Of a stretch of DNA of 64,000 bases, positions 46,464 to 56,327 are shown piece by piece (within the stretch, counting starts at the first letter, position 1; each line of letters begins with the position of its first letter). The notes below the pieces were generated by a model, which was not told the origin of the DNA, ran no database searches, and saw only the letters and a program-made list of their open reading frames with translations. The position numbers were made by a program, and so were the translations under genes. Location: NCBI GenBank assembly GCA_963576735.1, contig OY755177.1, positions 7,192,001-7,256,000 of the forward strand, given 5' to 3'. Source of the DNA: Bedellia somnulentella. Lineage: Eukaryota; Arthropoda; Insecta; Lepidoptera; Bedelliidae.

Positions 46464-46652
46464 GCATGAAAACATTGATGGATGTCAGCTAAGCTGGAGA
46501 GGTTTGCCAGGATCGTAAAAAGTGGTGATCGATGATATTCATTTTGAAGATGTAATATAAGGCAGAATAGTAGGTTAGCTTACTTTTGATATCATTAAAA
46601 CAACTATTGACTTTCGGATGTTTAATCGCGTGTTATTGCATAGTTGTTATAA

Positions 46653-46714
<62 letters not shown>

Positions 46715-46761
46715 GCCTTCCCCAAAGGGAAATAATGGCGTGAGTATATGTATGTATGTAA
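46464..46761 (+). mobile_element. RTE 3'-end fragment split by repeat D and (TA)n
   Basis: 46464-46532 reads like gatggatgtgaatgaagcta...gccaggatcgtaaaaagtgg of the RTE end. Repeat D plus a long TA run fills 46533-46707. The RTE then resumes with tagtctctgccttccccaaa and its (TATG)n tail at 46708-46761. Confidence 0.8.
46654..46707. repeat. (TA)n microsatellite
   Basis: About 27 uninterrupted TA units, the longest in the window. Confidence 0.95.
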
Positions 46762-48129
46762 ATTATCCTAAGACTAGAAGTACAATTCGCAGTTTTATCA
46801 CGAAAAACTTCAGTTGTATTATTTATAATCCGAATAAAGCTGGTGGTTATACCATTCCATCCGCATTCAGAATATATAATTCGAGATACCAACATGATCA
46901 CACTAAAATAAATATCTAGAATTGCCGTTTATTTTCTTGTTCATAAATCTAGAAGGGTGCTTTCAAGTAATGTAATTTATATCTATTTTTAGTATTCCGC
47001 GCCCAAAGGTGAAAATGGAAAAATATTTCTCAGATTTGCTGTCTTTCTGTCAGTCTGTCACCTAACTGTATCTCATAATTATATCTAGACGGATAAAATT
47101 TTTGGAGATGATTTATTTATTATTTAAAAATGAAAGGGTTTGTTGAGTGCGGCAAAAGAAGCCTGAAAGCAGAGTGAAAGCAAAAGAGATGAGAAACATA
47201 CATAAAAACATTCAAATGATTATACAATGTTACTCAACAAAAACATAACATATTCAGAAACAACGAAACAGACGACACAAGTTGACGCCAACGTTTCTTT
47301 GCGAACGTATTAATGAAATAAATTATTCAAAGCCGAAGCGCATAGCGGCGCGTCTCGCCATACCAGCACTTGTAGCACGCTTGTCGTTTTAACTATGAAT
47401 CTTGTGGTTCAATACTGCTATCTCCGTCACTCTTCCAAATATTGTATATCTTTCTCTCTTTCTAAATAGCGCGGTTACAATGTTAATTGAGCGTGCTACG
47501 GTCTCACGCAAGCGGTGAAAGCCGGCACTATTCGTGACCTGCTACTTTCACTCCCAAAGATTGAAGGACAACCTTGCCACGTAATAATCAGCAGTTTCAA
47601 CTTTACGCGTTCATTTCACTTACATAACCGGTCCGTAATTTCTCTAGCATTCACTTTGCTATATTTGGATTAAGAATCGGCTTTTTAAGACTTTCGGCAG
47701 ATAGCCGAAGCGACGTTTTCTTTTAAGGATACAAGTCGAATGATTGCAAACGTTTAACTATGCTAAACTGTATGTACATGCTGTAGAGTAATTTAAGGAA
47801 TTTATTTTTTAAAGTCGTGTTTGTCCGTTTTTTCAAGTACAGGTTAGCGACAAGGCCACATTAAAAAAGGGTAATAAATCAATAAATTATTTTTTGATTT
47901 TAATGTCCCAAGTAAGTTAATATATTACTTATTCCTATTCAATATTCGTACTTTGGTACGTTAAGAATTCATCCATATACTATTTTTTAAATAGCTGGAA
48001 AATAATTAGATTAGAACTTTATTTACATTCATATATTTTTCTATACGTGCCATTTAATTTTTCAAAGTTTGAAAGCCTGTCTAACTCTAAAATTCTTTAA
48101 CTAATATTCGATTTCATTATTTGTAGTCC
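46762..48129. other. No recognised feature
   Basis: Includes a somewhat less AT-rich patch (47270-47720) with no frame or repeat I recognise; a regulatory role in intron 1 cannot be excluded. Confidence 0.45.
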
Positions 48130-49183
48130 AAGATCCCGGTGCCCCCAGACGTTACTTATTTTCTCATAAGAAATATAAATGGCATAAAGTAGTGTTAGTA
48201 CGTACTTTGAGTGTGTGCATACCTGCTACCTTGGGTCGACGGCCAATTCATAGGTACCAGGTGCTAAAGGTAGATAAATTCAGTGCTGATTTTTCTTAAA
48301 TTCTCAGTGCTGATTTTTACATATGTTTTAGATATTGTTGTTAAAAATTAATAATCATTATTGCCAGACACTTTCCATCGGCGCTTACCCTTACCAGACG
48401 CTTTAAAGCTTAAAAAAAATAACACATTCTTACTTACAATCTCTTGTTCAGACTTAACGCCTGAACAAAATATTACGCAAGAATACAATCAAGAAAACAA
48501 TTGCCGTCACCCGTACGTCAGGCGCTTAAAGATACTATATACAAATCTGTCTACTCATGTCACTTAACCTACGACCGTTGTACCATTAACAACCTTTTAA
48601 AATATATTAATTTGTAAAGCATTGTAAGCATTTAATTTACACCGTCTATCCACCAAAGATAGAACACGTATAGTAGCCTAAGTATAAGAAAGATATCCAT
48701 AAATAGATATCTCTCTCACACTCAAGCGTACAAATAATGACCTCGCGCTTATACACATAGCGACACTTTATGTGTGTCTGGGGGGATGTTTGACCCCTCC
48801 AATTGGTCTGGCTGCTGACCAGGGGTGTTCAAATAGTTCCCCAAGGATCATACATAAAAATTAAGAGTGAGATTGTAAGTAAGAATATGTTATTTTTTTT
48901 AAAGCTTTAAAGCGTCTGGTAAGGGTAAGCGCCGATGGAAAGTGTCTGGCAATAATGATTATTAATTTTTAACAACAATATCTAAAACATATGTTAAAAT
49001 CAGCATTGAGAATTTAAGAAAAATCAGCACTGTATTTATCTACCTTTAGCACCTGGTACCTATGAATTGGCCGTCGACCCAAGGTAGCAGGTATGCACAC
49101 ACTCAAAGTACGTACTAACACTACTTTATCCCATTTATATTTCTTATGAGAAAATAAGTAACGTCTGGGGCCACCGGGATCTT
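48130..49183. mobile_element. Foldback element with ~313-bp arms
   Basis: 48130-48442 pairs with 48870-49183 with few mismatches, beginning aagatcccggtgcccccaga on the left and ending accgggatctt on the right. The 427-bp centre has no transposase. A 68-codon frame at 48361-48567 starts in the left arm and is probably chance. Confidence 0.9.
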
Positions 49184-49560
49184 ACTCTATTGGATTTGGT
49201 AGATATTTATGTATGTGTAATGGTGTAGTGTATAGACTCCGAAACCAGTCAATTGATTTTAAAAACTGTTTGGTAAATAGAACGAAATATAAATAGACTT
49301 TCCTCAACATTAAGCAAGTCTACATTGTAATATTTACCTTCTAAATTTTCTGATTAAGTAAGTTTAAAACTTATTTATACTTTTAGATAATAAATTCGGC
49401 AAAGCTATTGTTGATGGTGTGGCGTTGTTGGCGGTGATATAAATATCGTTTCAGGTTTTGTTAAATTAAATTTAAATACCTATCAAAGTTGTTATTTTTG
49501 TTATGACCAGTTTCATTAAATATATTATTTATTTGTTCTATGATTGTTCAGTTTAACTAC
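49184..49560. other. No recognised feature
   Basis: AT-rich. Confidence 0.55.
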
Positions 49561-49813
49561 AAACATACATACATATACTTATGGCCATAAATCCCAAAAA
49601 GGGGTAGCCAGAGCTTCAGAGCGAGAAACACCTCAGCCACATTCGAAAGTTGATAGGGGACAAGATGGTATAAATAAAGTATCGTTAGTGATGGGGCACC
49701 AACCGCTTCTCCCAAAAATCCCTTAAACAAGGCCCCATACCCTTAGTCACCTCTTACGACACCCGTGGATAGTAAAGAGGTAGTGACATTCTAAGCCAGC
49801 ACTACACAGCTCT
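49561..49813 (-). mobile_element. SINE-A copy, full length
   Basis: Tail catacatacatatacttatg to head aagccagcactacacagc. Confidence 0.9.
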
Positions 49814-50142
49814 AATCTATCGAATATTGCAATAATCGCCGAGTGAATAGAGAGAAGCTTTAATTATCATTCTGATCATATTATCAAAGTACAAAAGCTC
49901 CAAGTGTAAACTCAGCCGCGCGGGTTTAAATATTCATGACAATACACAAATTGAGCCTATTTGATGCAAAATTCCGGGCATAAGCTTTTGTGAGGTTGTC
50001 ATAGTTTTCTGCTGGTTTTTGTTCATTGAATTTTTAAAGAGCTCATGCCTAAAGTGCAGTTATTGGTGAATCGGACTACACTAGTGGGTAACCCTGGCGC
50101 GACTACGTCGCGTCCTATAAAATGAGTTTATTTCGAAATTTT

Positions 50143-50225
50143 CCGACCAATCACAGCGCAGCATGAATTTCTAGTGAATTTTTCTGATTGGCCAGTTTGA
50201 AAAAAATCCGACCAATCACAGCGCA
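50143..50225 (+). repeat. Direct repeat ccgaccaatcacagcgca
   Basis: The 18-mer occurs at 50143-50160 and again exactly at 50208-50225, in a less AT-rich patch. Confidence 0.9.
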
Positions 50226-50519
50226 TCTCTGATCGACTAAAGTTTGCGCGCGCTTATGACACGCAGCTAAAATCGAAACTTTGAAATTCTGTTATAATTA
50301 ACTTAATCCAGTTACATCTGGCTCCAATTTCACCACGACTACAATTGTCAGTGACATATGTCGAGCTACAATTATCAAGCAAATTGTGACATATTACAAT
50401 TTTATGAAATATTTTCTATAGAATGCTTACAAACTTGACAGGCATTTTGCTACAATTGTATGTATTACAATTGTGTTGTGAAACAGTAATTATTATTTTA
50501 GTCGACATATTTGTAGAAT

Positions 50520-51685
50520 CGGCTTTGAGACAACGATCCTGCCGTCTTCCCTCTTAAGCTTCGTCAGCTGACTTCGTCCAAGCTGCTGACTGAACACTTT
50601 GGACCCCCGGTTTCGCTCTATGGCCTCTTCAATGAGGCGCGTATTAAAGCTTCGGAGTTCTCGTCGAATCAGCTTTTTAATGTGCTTGGACAGAACCCGA
50701 TGCTGCGACGAATGCTCTTGAGTATACGGCAGTTCGCGTCTTTGTCTCATAAGCTCTAGAGTCTCCTGGGAAAGCTTCGACTCCTTGCCATCGCGCCGCG
50801 TTTTAAAATGTCTGTGGCCCACTTCACGTAGAGCTCCTATCAACTGGTTGGCCTTCTCGTTAACGTCGTCTGTGGTGTCCAGCGAGTCCAGGGTTAGGGC
50901 GAAGAGTAGATCTCATAAGACGTTTGCGCTCGAGCTTGTAGTTGATACTTAGAGTGCCTCGGACAAGTCGGTGATCGCTTCCGGTATTAAACCTGCTAAT
51001 CACTGAGACATCTCTAAATATGTGCCGCTTATCCGTCATAATGAAATCTATCTCGTTCGCCGTTCGACCATCGGGGCTCCGCCAGGTCCACTTTCTTTGG
51101 GGTCGCTTCTGAAAGAAATTATTCATCAGATACAACCCCTCGTGCTCGAGAAAGTTTAACAGCATTTGCCCCCTTTGGTTCCTGCAGCCAATGTTTGTGG
51201 ACCTACCCTCGTTTCGTCGCATTCTTGTAATCCCACTCTGGCGTTGAAGTCTCCCATAACAACCGTGAAGTGAGTCTTTGCGGTATCGTTGATAGCCCGG
51301 GAGATATCTTCGAATACCGCTTCGACTTCTGTGTCAGCGTGAGTCGAGGTCGGTGCATAAACCTGAACTACCTTGAGAGAGTATCTCTTAGTAAGTTTTA
51401 TAATGAGGTATGCTACCCTGCTCGACACACTGCTGATCTCCACAATGCTGCTGATGAGAGGCTTTTTGACGAGAAAGCCAACGCCGCCTTGGGATTGATG
51501 GTCTCCCTCTCTGAAGTAGAGCAGGTGTCCGGATCCAGGACTATCGTATCCTCCCCCTCTCTTCGGACTTCTGATAGTCCCAGGATATCCCACCGTATCT
51601 TGGTAAGCTCCACCTCGAGTTCCTGCATCTTTTCCGCCGTCCGCAGTGTGCGTCCATTGTACGTAGCCAGGTCCAGTTGGTTGAA
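50520..51685 (-). pseudogene. RTE endonuclease half (inverted)
   Basis: Read on the minus strand: DLATYNGRTLRTAEK (51675-51630), IRWDILGLSEVRREG, a frame change near 51530, then GGVGFLVKKPL, VVQVYAPTS, VVMGDFNARVG and the linker to DGRIVVSKP. These are AP-type endonuclease motifs that in the family nick target DNA. Frameshifts near 51530, 51190 and 50850 make it non-functional. Confidence 0.85.
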
Positions 51686-53246
51686 GTTGAGAACTTCTAC
51701 GGTAGGCTATATGCCAGTCATGCCGCACCACCTGAGGAACACGACACCGACCCCAGAGCTCCATTAACTCGCCACTTCACCGAAGATATCCCAGACGTCG
51801 ACCTGGACGAGATAAGATCGGCCCTGAGACAGCTTAAAAACAGCAAAGCTCCGGGTGATGACGGGGTAACGACAGAGCTTCTAAGGGCAGGAGGTACACC
51901 TGTACTGAGAGCCCTGAAAGATCTGTTTAACAACGTCATCTACAGTGGAACTATTCCGGAGGCGTGGAGCGAGAGCGTCGTGGTCTTGTTCTTCAAAAAA
52001 GGAGATAAAACCCTTCTCAAGAACTACAGACCGATCGCGCTCTTGAGCCACGTATATAAGCTGTTCTCACGGGTCATCGGCTGGGTTTCGAAAAGGCTTT
52101 AGCACCGTTGACCACATCCACACAGTACGGCAGATTATACAGAAAACCGAAGAGTATAATCAGCCACTGTGTCTAGCATTCGTGGACTATGAAAAAGCCT
52201 TCGACTCCATCGAAACCTGGGCTGTTCTACAATCCTTACAGCGTTGCCGAATCGACTGGCGCTACATTGAGGTGTTGAGACACCTGTACAATGCTGCGAC
52301 CATGACCGTCCAAGTACAGGATCAAAAGACAGAACCCATCCAACTGCAGCGAGGGGTGAGACAGGGGGATGTCATATCCCCGAAACTGTTCACGAATGCG
52401 TTGGAGGACGTCTTCAAGATGATGAACTGGAACGGAAAAGGTATATGTGTCAACGGCGAGTACATCTCACACCTCAGGTTTGCGGACGACATAGTCGTTA
52501 TGGCAGAAACGCTGGAGGATCTCGGCGGGATGCTTAGTAGCCTAAACTTAGCCTCTCGGCGAGTGGGGCTTGGCATGAACTTGGACACGACGAAAATCAT
52601 GTTCAATCGTCTTTTTCAGCCAAGACCAGTTCTTGTCGAGGGAGCAGAGCTCGAAGTTGTGCCGGAGTACGTCTACCTAGGTCAGACGCTACGACTCGGT
52701 AGAAACAACTTCGACAAAGAGGCTGCAAGACGCATCAAGCTGGGCTGGGCTGCTTTTGGAAAACTTCGGCATATCTTCTCCTCGGCCATCCCACAATGTC
52801 TGAAGACTAAGGTTTTCAACCAGTGCGTCCTGCCAGTGTTAACGTATGGTGCGGAAACGTGGACACTCACGGCTGGACTAGTCCACCAATTCAAAGTCAC
52901 TCAAAGAGCGATGGAGCGAGCTATGCTCGGCATCACTCTGTTGGATCGCATCAGAAATGACGTGATCCGACAGAGAACTAAAGTGGCCGACGTAGCTCAT
53001 CGGATCAGCAAGTTGAAGTGGCAGTGGGCTGGTCACATCTGCCGAAGAACCGATAACCGCTGGGGAAGACGAGTTCTTGAGTGGAGACCACGCACTGGCA
53101 GACGCAGTGTGGGGCGCCCTCCAGCCCGCTGGACCGACGACCTAAAGCAGGTGGCCGGGAGTGGTTGGATGAGGCTGGCCGAGGATAGGAAGAGGTGGCG
53201 CGCCATGGGAGATGCCTATGTCCAGCAGTGGACGAGTGTGGGCTGA
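51686..53246 (+). pseudogene. RTE reverse transcriptase half
   Basis: VENFYGRLYAS, KNSKAPGDDGVTTELL, NYRPIALLSHVYKLFSRVI; then about 25 codons are missing at ~52080 (the frame restarts at GFRKGFSTVDHI). FVDYEKAFDS, GVRQGDVISPKLF, FADDIVVMA (catalytic FADD) and YLGQTLRLG follow, and the C-terminal KLKWQWAGHICRR to the stop at 53244. The catalytic box is kept but the deletion inactivates it. Confidence 0.85.
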
Positions 53247-53609
53247 TGATGATGATGATGATGATTTGTAGAATTGTCGTAGAATCTTGACATGAGATTG
53301 AGCACATGTCGGATTTGCGTGACAATTGTAGTATTTCGTGGTTGATACACGCGTATTTCAAAATGGCTCACCATGCGAGTAGTAGTGACGCTAGTGATAG
53401 TAACAGTGATCTTGATGAATTTACAATTGTAGCACTTGTCGTGTTGGTGAAATTAGAGCCAGATGTCTGAATTTTGTGCACACCACGGCCGCGAACTGTA
53501 CAAAACGATACCTGAACCAAATTTCTAGCTTAACTCATCGCGCCACAGGCTTCCGGGCAAGAAAGAGGCTTACAGAAATAATATACATAGATTATTGTAA
53601 TTGGTTTTA

Positions 53610-53857
53610 CATACATACATATACTCACGGCTATAAATCCCTAGAAGGGGTAGCCAGAGCTAAGGAATTAAAAATTCCTCAGCCACTTTTGGAAGTTACG
53701 TGGGGATTAGATGGTGAAATAAAGGTTTTTGGTGATGGGTCTCCAACCGCATCGCCCAAAAATCCCTTTAAAGCCCCTATACCGTTAGTCGCCTTTTACG
53801 TACACCCACCGGAAGAAATGGGGTAGTGCTATTCTAAGCCGGCACTACACAGCTATC
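53610..53857 (-). mobile_element. SINE-A copy with 9-bp duplication
   Basis: 248 bp flanked by ttggtttta at 53601-53609 and 53858-53866. All landmarks intact. Confidence 0.9.
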
Positions 53858-53866
53858 TTGGTTTTA

Positions 53867-54749
53867 TAATAATATATGCACTTTTGGACCTTACAATCAA
53901 ATATCACACTAGTTCCTCTACCGCGATGCCGGTAAAGATGGCACTAGTTTGAATAATTAATACCATATTGACTTCAAAAAAGTGCCAAAAATGGAATACA
54001 GATGTAGACTTACAGTATTCAGATCCTTTCGACCAAGCTTTAAATGTATAAGAAAAAACGCGGCTAACACAAATCTGAGCCTACGAAATGTTAAAATCTC
54101 CATTTAACTCGACTTTCGCTTAAAATATAATGTTATAAGTCTTAACTCATAAAATATTATATCATTTTATTTTTAATTTAGATAATTCCTAAACTCATGG
54201 ATTATCCTCTCGTTTATTTTATATTATATAGACATGTACGAATTCCCTAACCTGCCGTAATTTTCATAAACCTACGTAGCTAACAATTTTGTTCTTTACA
54301 AGGAAACAGTAGAGATTTCAATTAATTTGAAAATAATTGGAAAATTGTCATCAAAGTATTTAAAATCAAACAAAAAGCAATTAGTAAACGGGATGATTGA
54401 ACTTAATAACATAATGTTCCTTCATTACAACTTAAAGATTATTTTTAGGGTTCGATACACAGAAGGAAATTATTGGCATTCTCGTACATATTTCTAGTAT
54501 GTATATATGTGGCATCTATTACATTAGTGTTTATCTATGGTAATCAAAACATTATTCTATGGTTTAAAAGGTAAAATCTAATTCCTTTGATATTTTATAT
54601 ATTTTTACTTCGATCTACATGCCCACACATAGTTATAGCTTAATAATTGTAATAAGACTTACTAAGAGCTATACTAAAAAAAAATACAATGCAATGGCAG
54701 AATCTCAAGGCTTTTCTTTTTTATATATGTTAACTGATGTTATTAATAA
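53867..54749. other. No recognised feature
   Basis: AT-rich intron sequence. Confidence 0.55.
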
Positions 54750-54935
54750 TTCTTCAGCCAGTTCTGAAAGTTGAGTGAGGAAAAGATAGACATAAAATAA
54801 GGGTTTCGGTAATAAGGGTTCCCAACCGCATCGTCGAAAAATCACATAAATACCCCCTAAACCCTTTGTCACCTCTTACGATCAGCCACGAGCTGAAATG
54901 GGGTAGTGTTATTCTAAGGCGACACTACACAGAAA
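54750..54935 (-). mobile_element. SINE-A copy, tail missing
   Basis: ttcagccagttctgaaagtt to aaggcgacactacacag; ends 57 bp before the exon. Confidence 0.8.
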
Positions 54936-54992
54936 ACTCACTAAATAACAAACTGAAGCACCGTAGTTTTAACTCTATTATATTTTTTCCAG

Positions 54993-55222
54993 TATCACCA
55001 CAAGGGCCGAGCGGCTTCAGCTTGCCAGCGATCATGCATGTGGAGCGCAATTGGTACTCCTTACCAAGCGACCCTATAGGAGCTATAGTGACCAGGGTCC
55101 ACAGAGAGCGGACTGGGAATCAGCCGGTGACCTTCGGATTGGAGACTTCAGGGCCGCCAGCGCCATTCACTATAGACCCTCAGTCGGGAGTTGTTACTGT
55201 CAACGATACGCTTCTGGATAAA
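54993..55222 (+). CDS. Cad96Ca: Cadherin receptor kinase, ectodomain exon
   Basis: Acceptor tattttttccag|ta (54992/54993); donor gataaa|gtaggt (55222/55223), phase 0. It encodes about 77 residues of a cadherin repeat: AIVTRVHRERTG, VTFGLETSG, FTIDPQSGVVTVND and LLDK. In cadherins the F-I-D...G-V-V-T-V strand pattern and the LD(K/R)E calcium motif mark the domain; here LDKE is split by the intron. The assignment rests on the domain together with the next exons. Extracellular, near the N-terminus after the signal peptide. Confidence 0.8.
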
Positions 55223-55598
55223 GTAGGTTTATTTTTTTATTTAATTGATAGCGCAGTGGGTAAAACATGGCTTCTGATCATAAATTGGCATGAATTGAAT
55301 AGCTGATTTTATTCAATGGAAATTATAAGGACAGTTTTTGCTGCATAGATTTAGTACCTATTTTCTTCCTTGATATTGCCTGTAAGGGAATATTTACCTA
55401 TTAATGATTACCTTCAGCGGTGATTAAACCCGTGAATACCGGGTCTATAAAAAAGAAACTGAAAAACCTGTTGCCTATTTTTGCAATCTTGTGAACTCAT
55501 TCAAACAACTAGTGAACTAACAATTTTTACGATTTCTTATTAAATAAGTAACTTGCATCTTTCTCATGTTATTTATTTTTTCAAATATTTGTTTACAG
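55223..55598. other. Intron 2
   Basis: 376 bp. tgatagcgcagtgggtaaaa at 55246-55265 looks like a SINE-B head scrap. Confidence 0.6.
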
Positions 55599-56078
55599 GA
55601 GAATCGGTCATACTCACTATGGGTGACAGCTTACGACGGATCAATACCGCAAAGGACTGAAGTGGTAGCCACAATCACTGACAAAACTGGACAAAGACCT
55701 AAGTTACCACCCCCCTTCCCATTCCCAAAAGTGCCAGGTTTCCTTCCATCTCTACCAAAGTATCCTAGACCTACTCAGAGGACTTCTACCAAAGCTACTG
55801 AAATGTTCGAAGATGATCACGATATTACAATCGCACCTACCAAAGGCCCACCTCTTCCACCAGAAGACGTGGCTAATGTTATTGACACTACTACAGAAAT
55901 TGATAACACAACGAATCCGTCCAAAGATAAACAGGATGAAGTTACTCCGGTTAATAATGTTCCTTTGACAGTAATTCCTTTGGTTGCCATTGGAGGTTTG
56001 GTGGCCATTGTAACAGTAGTCATCATATATGTTTGTAAAAAGAACAACAGTGATAAGGAAAAGGCCAAAATAAAAGAG
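55599..56078 (+). CDS. Cad96Ca: Cadherin receptor kinase, end of cadherin repeat, stalk and transmembrane exon
   Basis: Acceptor gtttacag|GAGAAT; donor AAAGAG|gttagt; exactly 160 codons, phase 0 both ends. It starts ENRSYSLWVTAYDGS (last cadherin strand), then a Pro-rich run (KLPPPFPFPKVPGF), a Thr/Ser/Asp-rich stalk, a transmembrane helix (VIPLVAIGGLVAIVTVVIIY, about 55973-56032) and a stop-transfer CKKNNSDKEKAK. One cadherin repeat plus a single-pass helix fits the short ectodomain of Cad96Ca and not classical cadherins, which have many repeats. Confidence 0.85.
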
Positions 56079-56107
56079 GTTAGTAACATTGCTAGATTTA
56101 TATTATA

Positions 56108-56294
56108 GTGCCGTGTAGTGTCGGCTTAGAATGTCTCTACCCCTTCCTACCCAAGGCTGTCGTAAGAGGCGCCTTAGGGTATGGGGCTTATTTAAGTGGT
56201 TTTTGGGTGATGCAGTTGGAGACCCATCACCAACGATACTTCATTTCTTTCTTCTTTTTGGGATTTATGGCCGTGAGTATATGTATGTATGCAT
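56108..56294 (+). mobile_element. SINE-A copy with internal deletion
   Basis: Head gccgtgtagtgtcggcttag, gatgcagttggagacccatc, then jumps to ttgggatttatggccgtgag and tail; about 60 bp of the usual 3' half are missing. Confidence 0.85.
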
Positions 56295-56327
56295 ATTATA
56301 ATATATTACTAACTTGCTATTAAATTT

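Larger units (their letters stand above)
50509..53274 (+). mobile_element. RTE (BovB-like) LINE with 5' inversion
   Basis: Flanked by atttgtagaat at 50509-50519 and 53264-53274 (11-bp target-site duplication). The 5' half encoding the endonuclease lies inverted (50520 to ~51685), followed directly by the RT half in plus orientation (~51686-53263) and a short (TGA)n tail. The inverted half stops at DGRIVVSKP and the direct half starts at VENFYGRLYAS, adjacent in the ordinary protein. This is the layout produced by twin priming. Confidence 0.9.
50314..53466. mobile_element. TIR DNA element (~400 bp) interrupted by an RTE
   Basis: Left end acatctggctccaatttcac and right end gtgaaattagagccagatgt are inverted repeats (one mismatch over 20). 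Both halves are rich in acaattgt motifs. Without the RTE the element would be about 400 bp. The right half holds a 36-codon frame from ATG 53363 (Ser/Asp-rich) to 53470, perhaps a relic of a transposase N-terminus. The target-site duplication is not clear, so the superfamily is left open. Confidence 0.7.

Noticed and set aside
46647..46901. 84-codon minus frame with an IYIYIY run
   Set aside because: The repeat comes from the (TA)n microsatellite; no protein evidence.
51440..51470. CTGATGAG hammerhead-ribozyme-like core
   Set aside because: Lies in RTE coding sequence and lacks the GAAA partner and pairing stems.
51270..51767. 165-codon plus-strand frame
   Set aside because: Antisense to the inverted RTE endonuclease, which has clear motifs on the minus strand.
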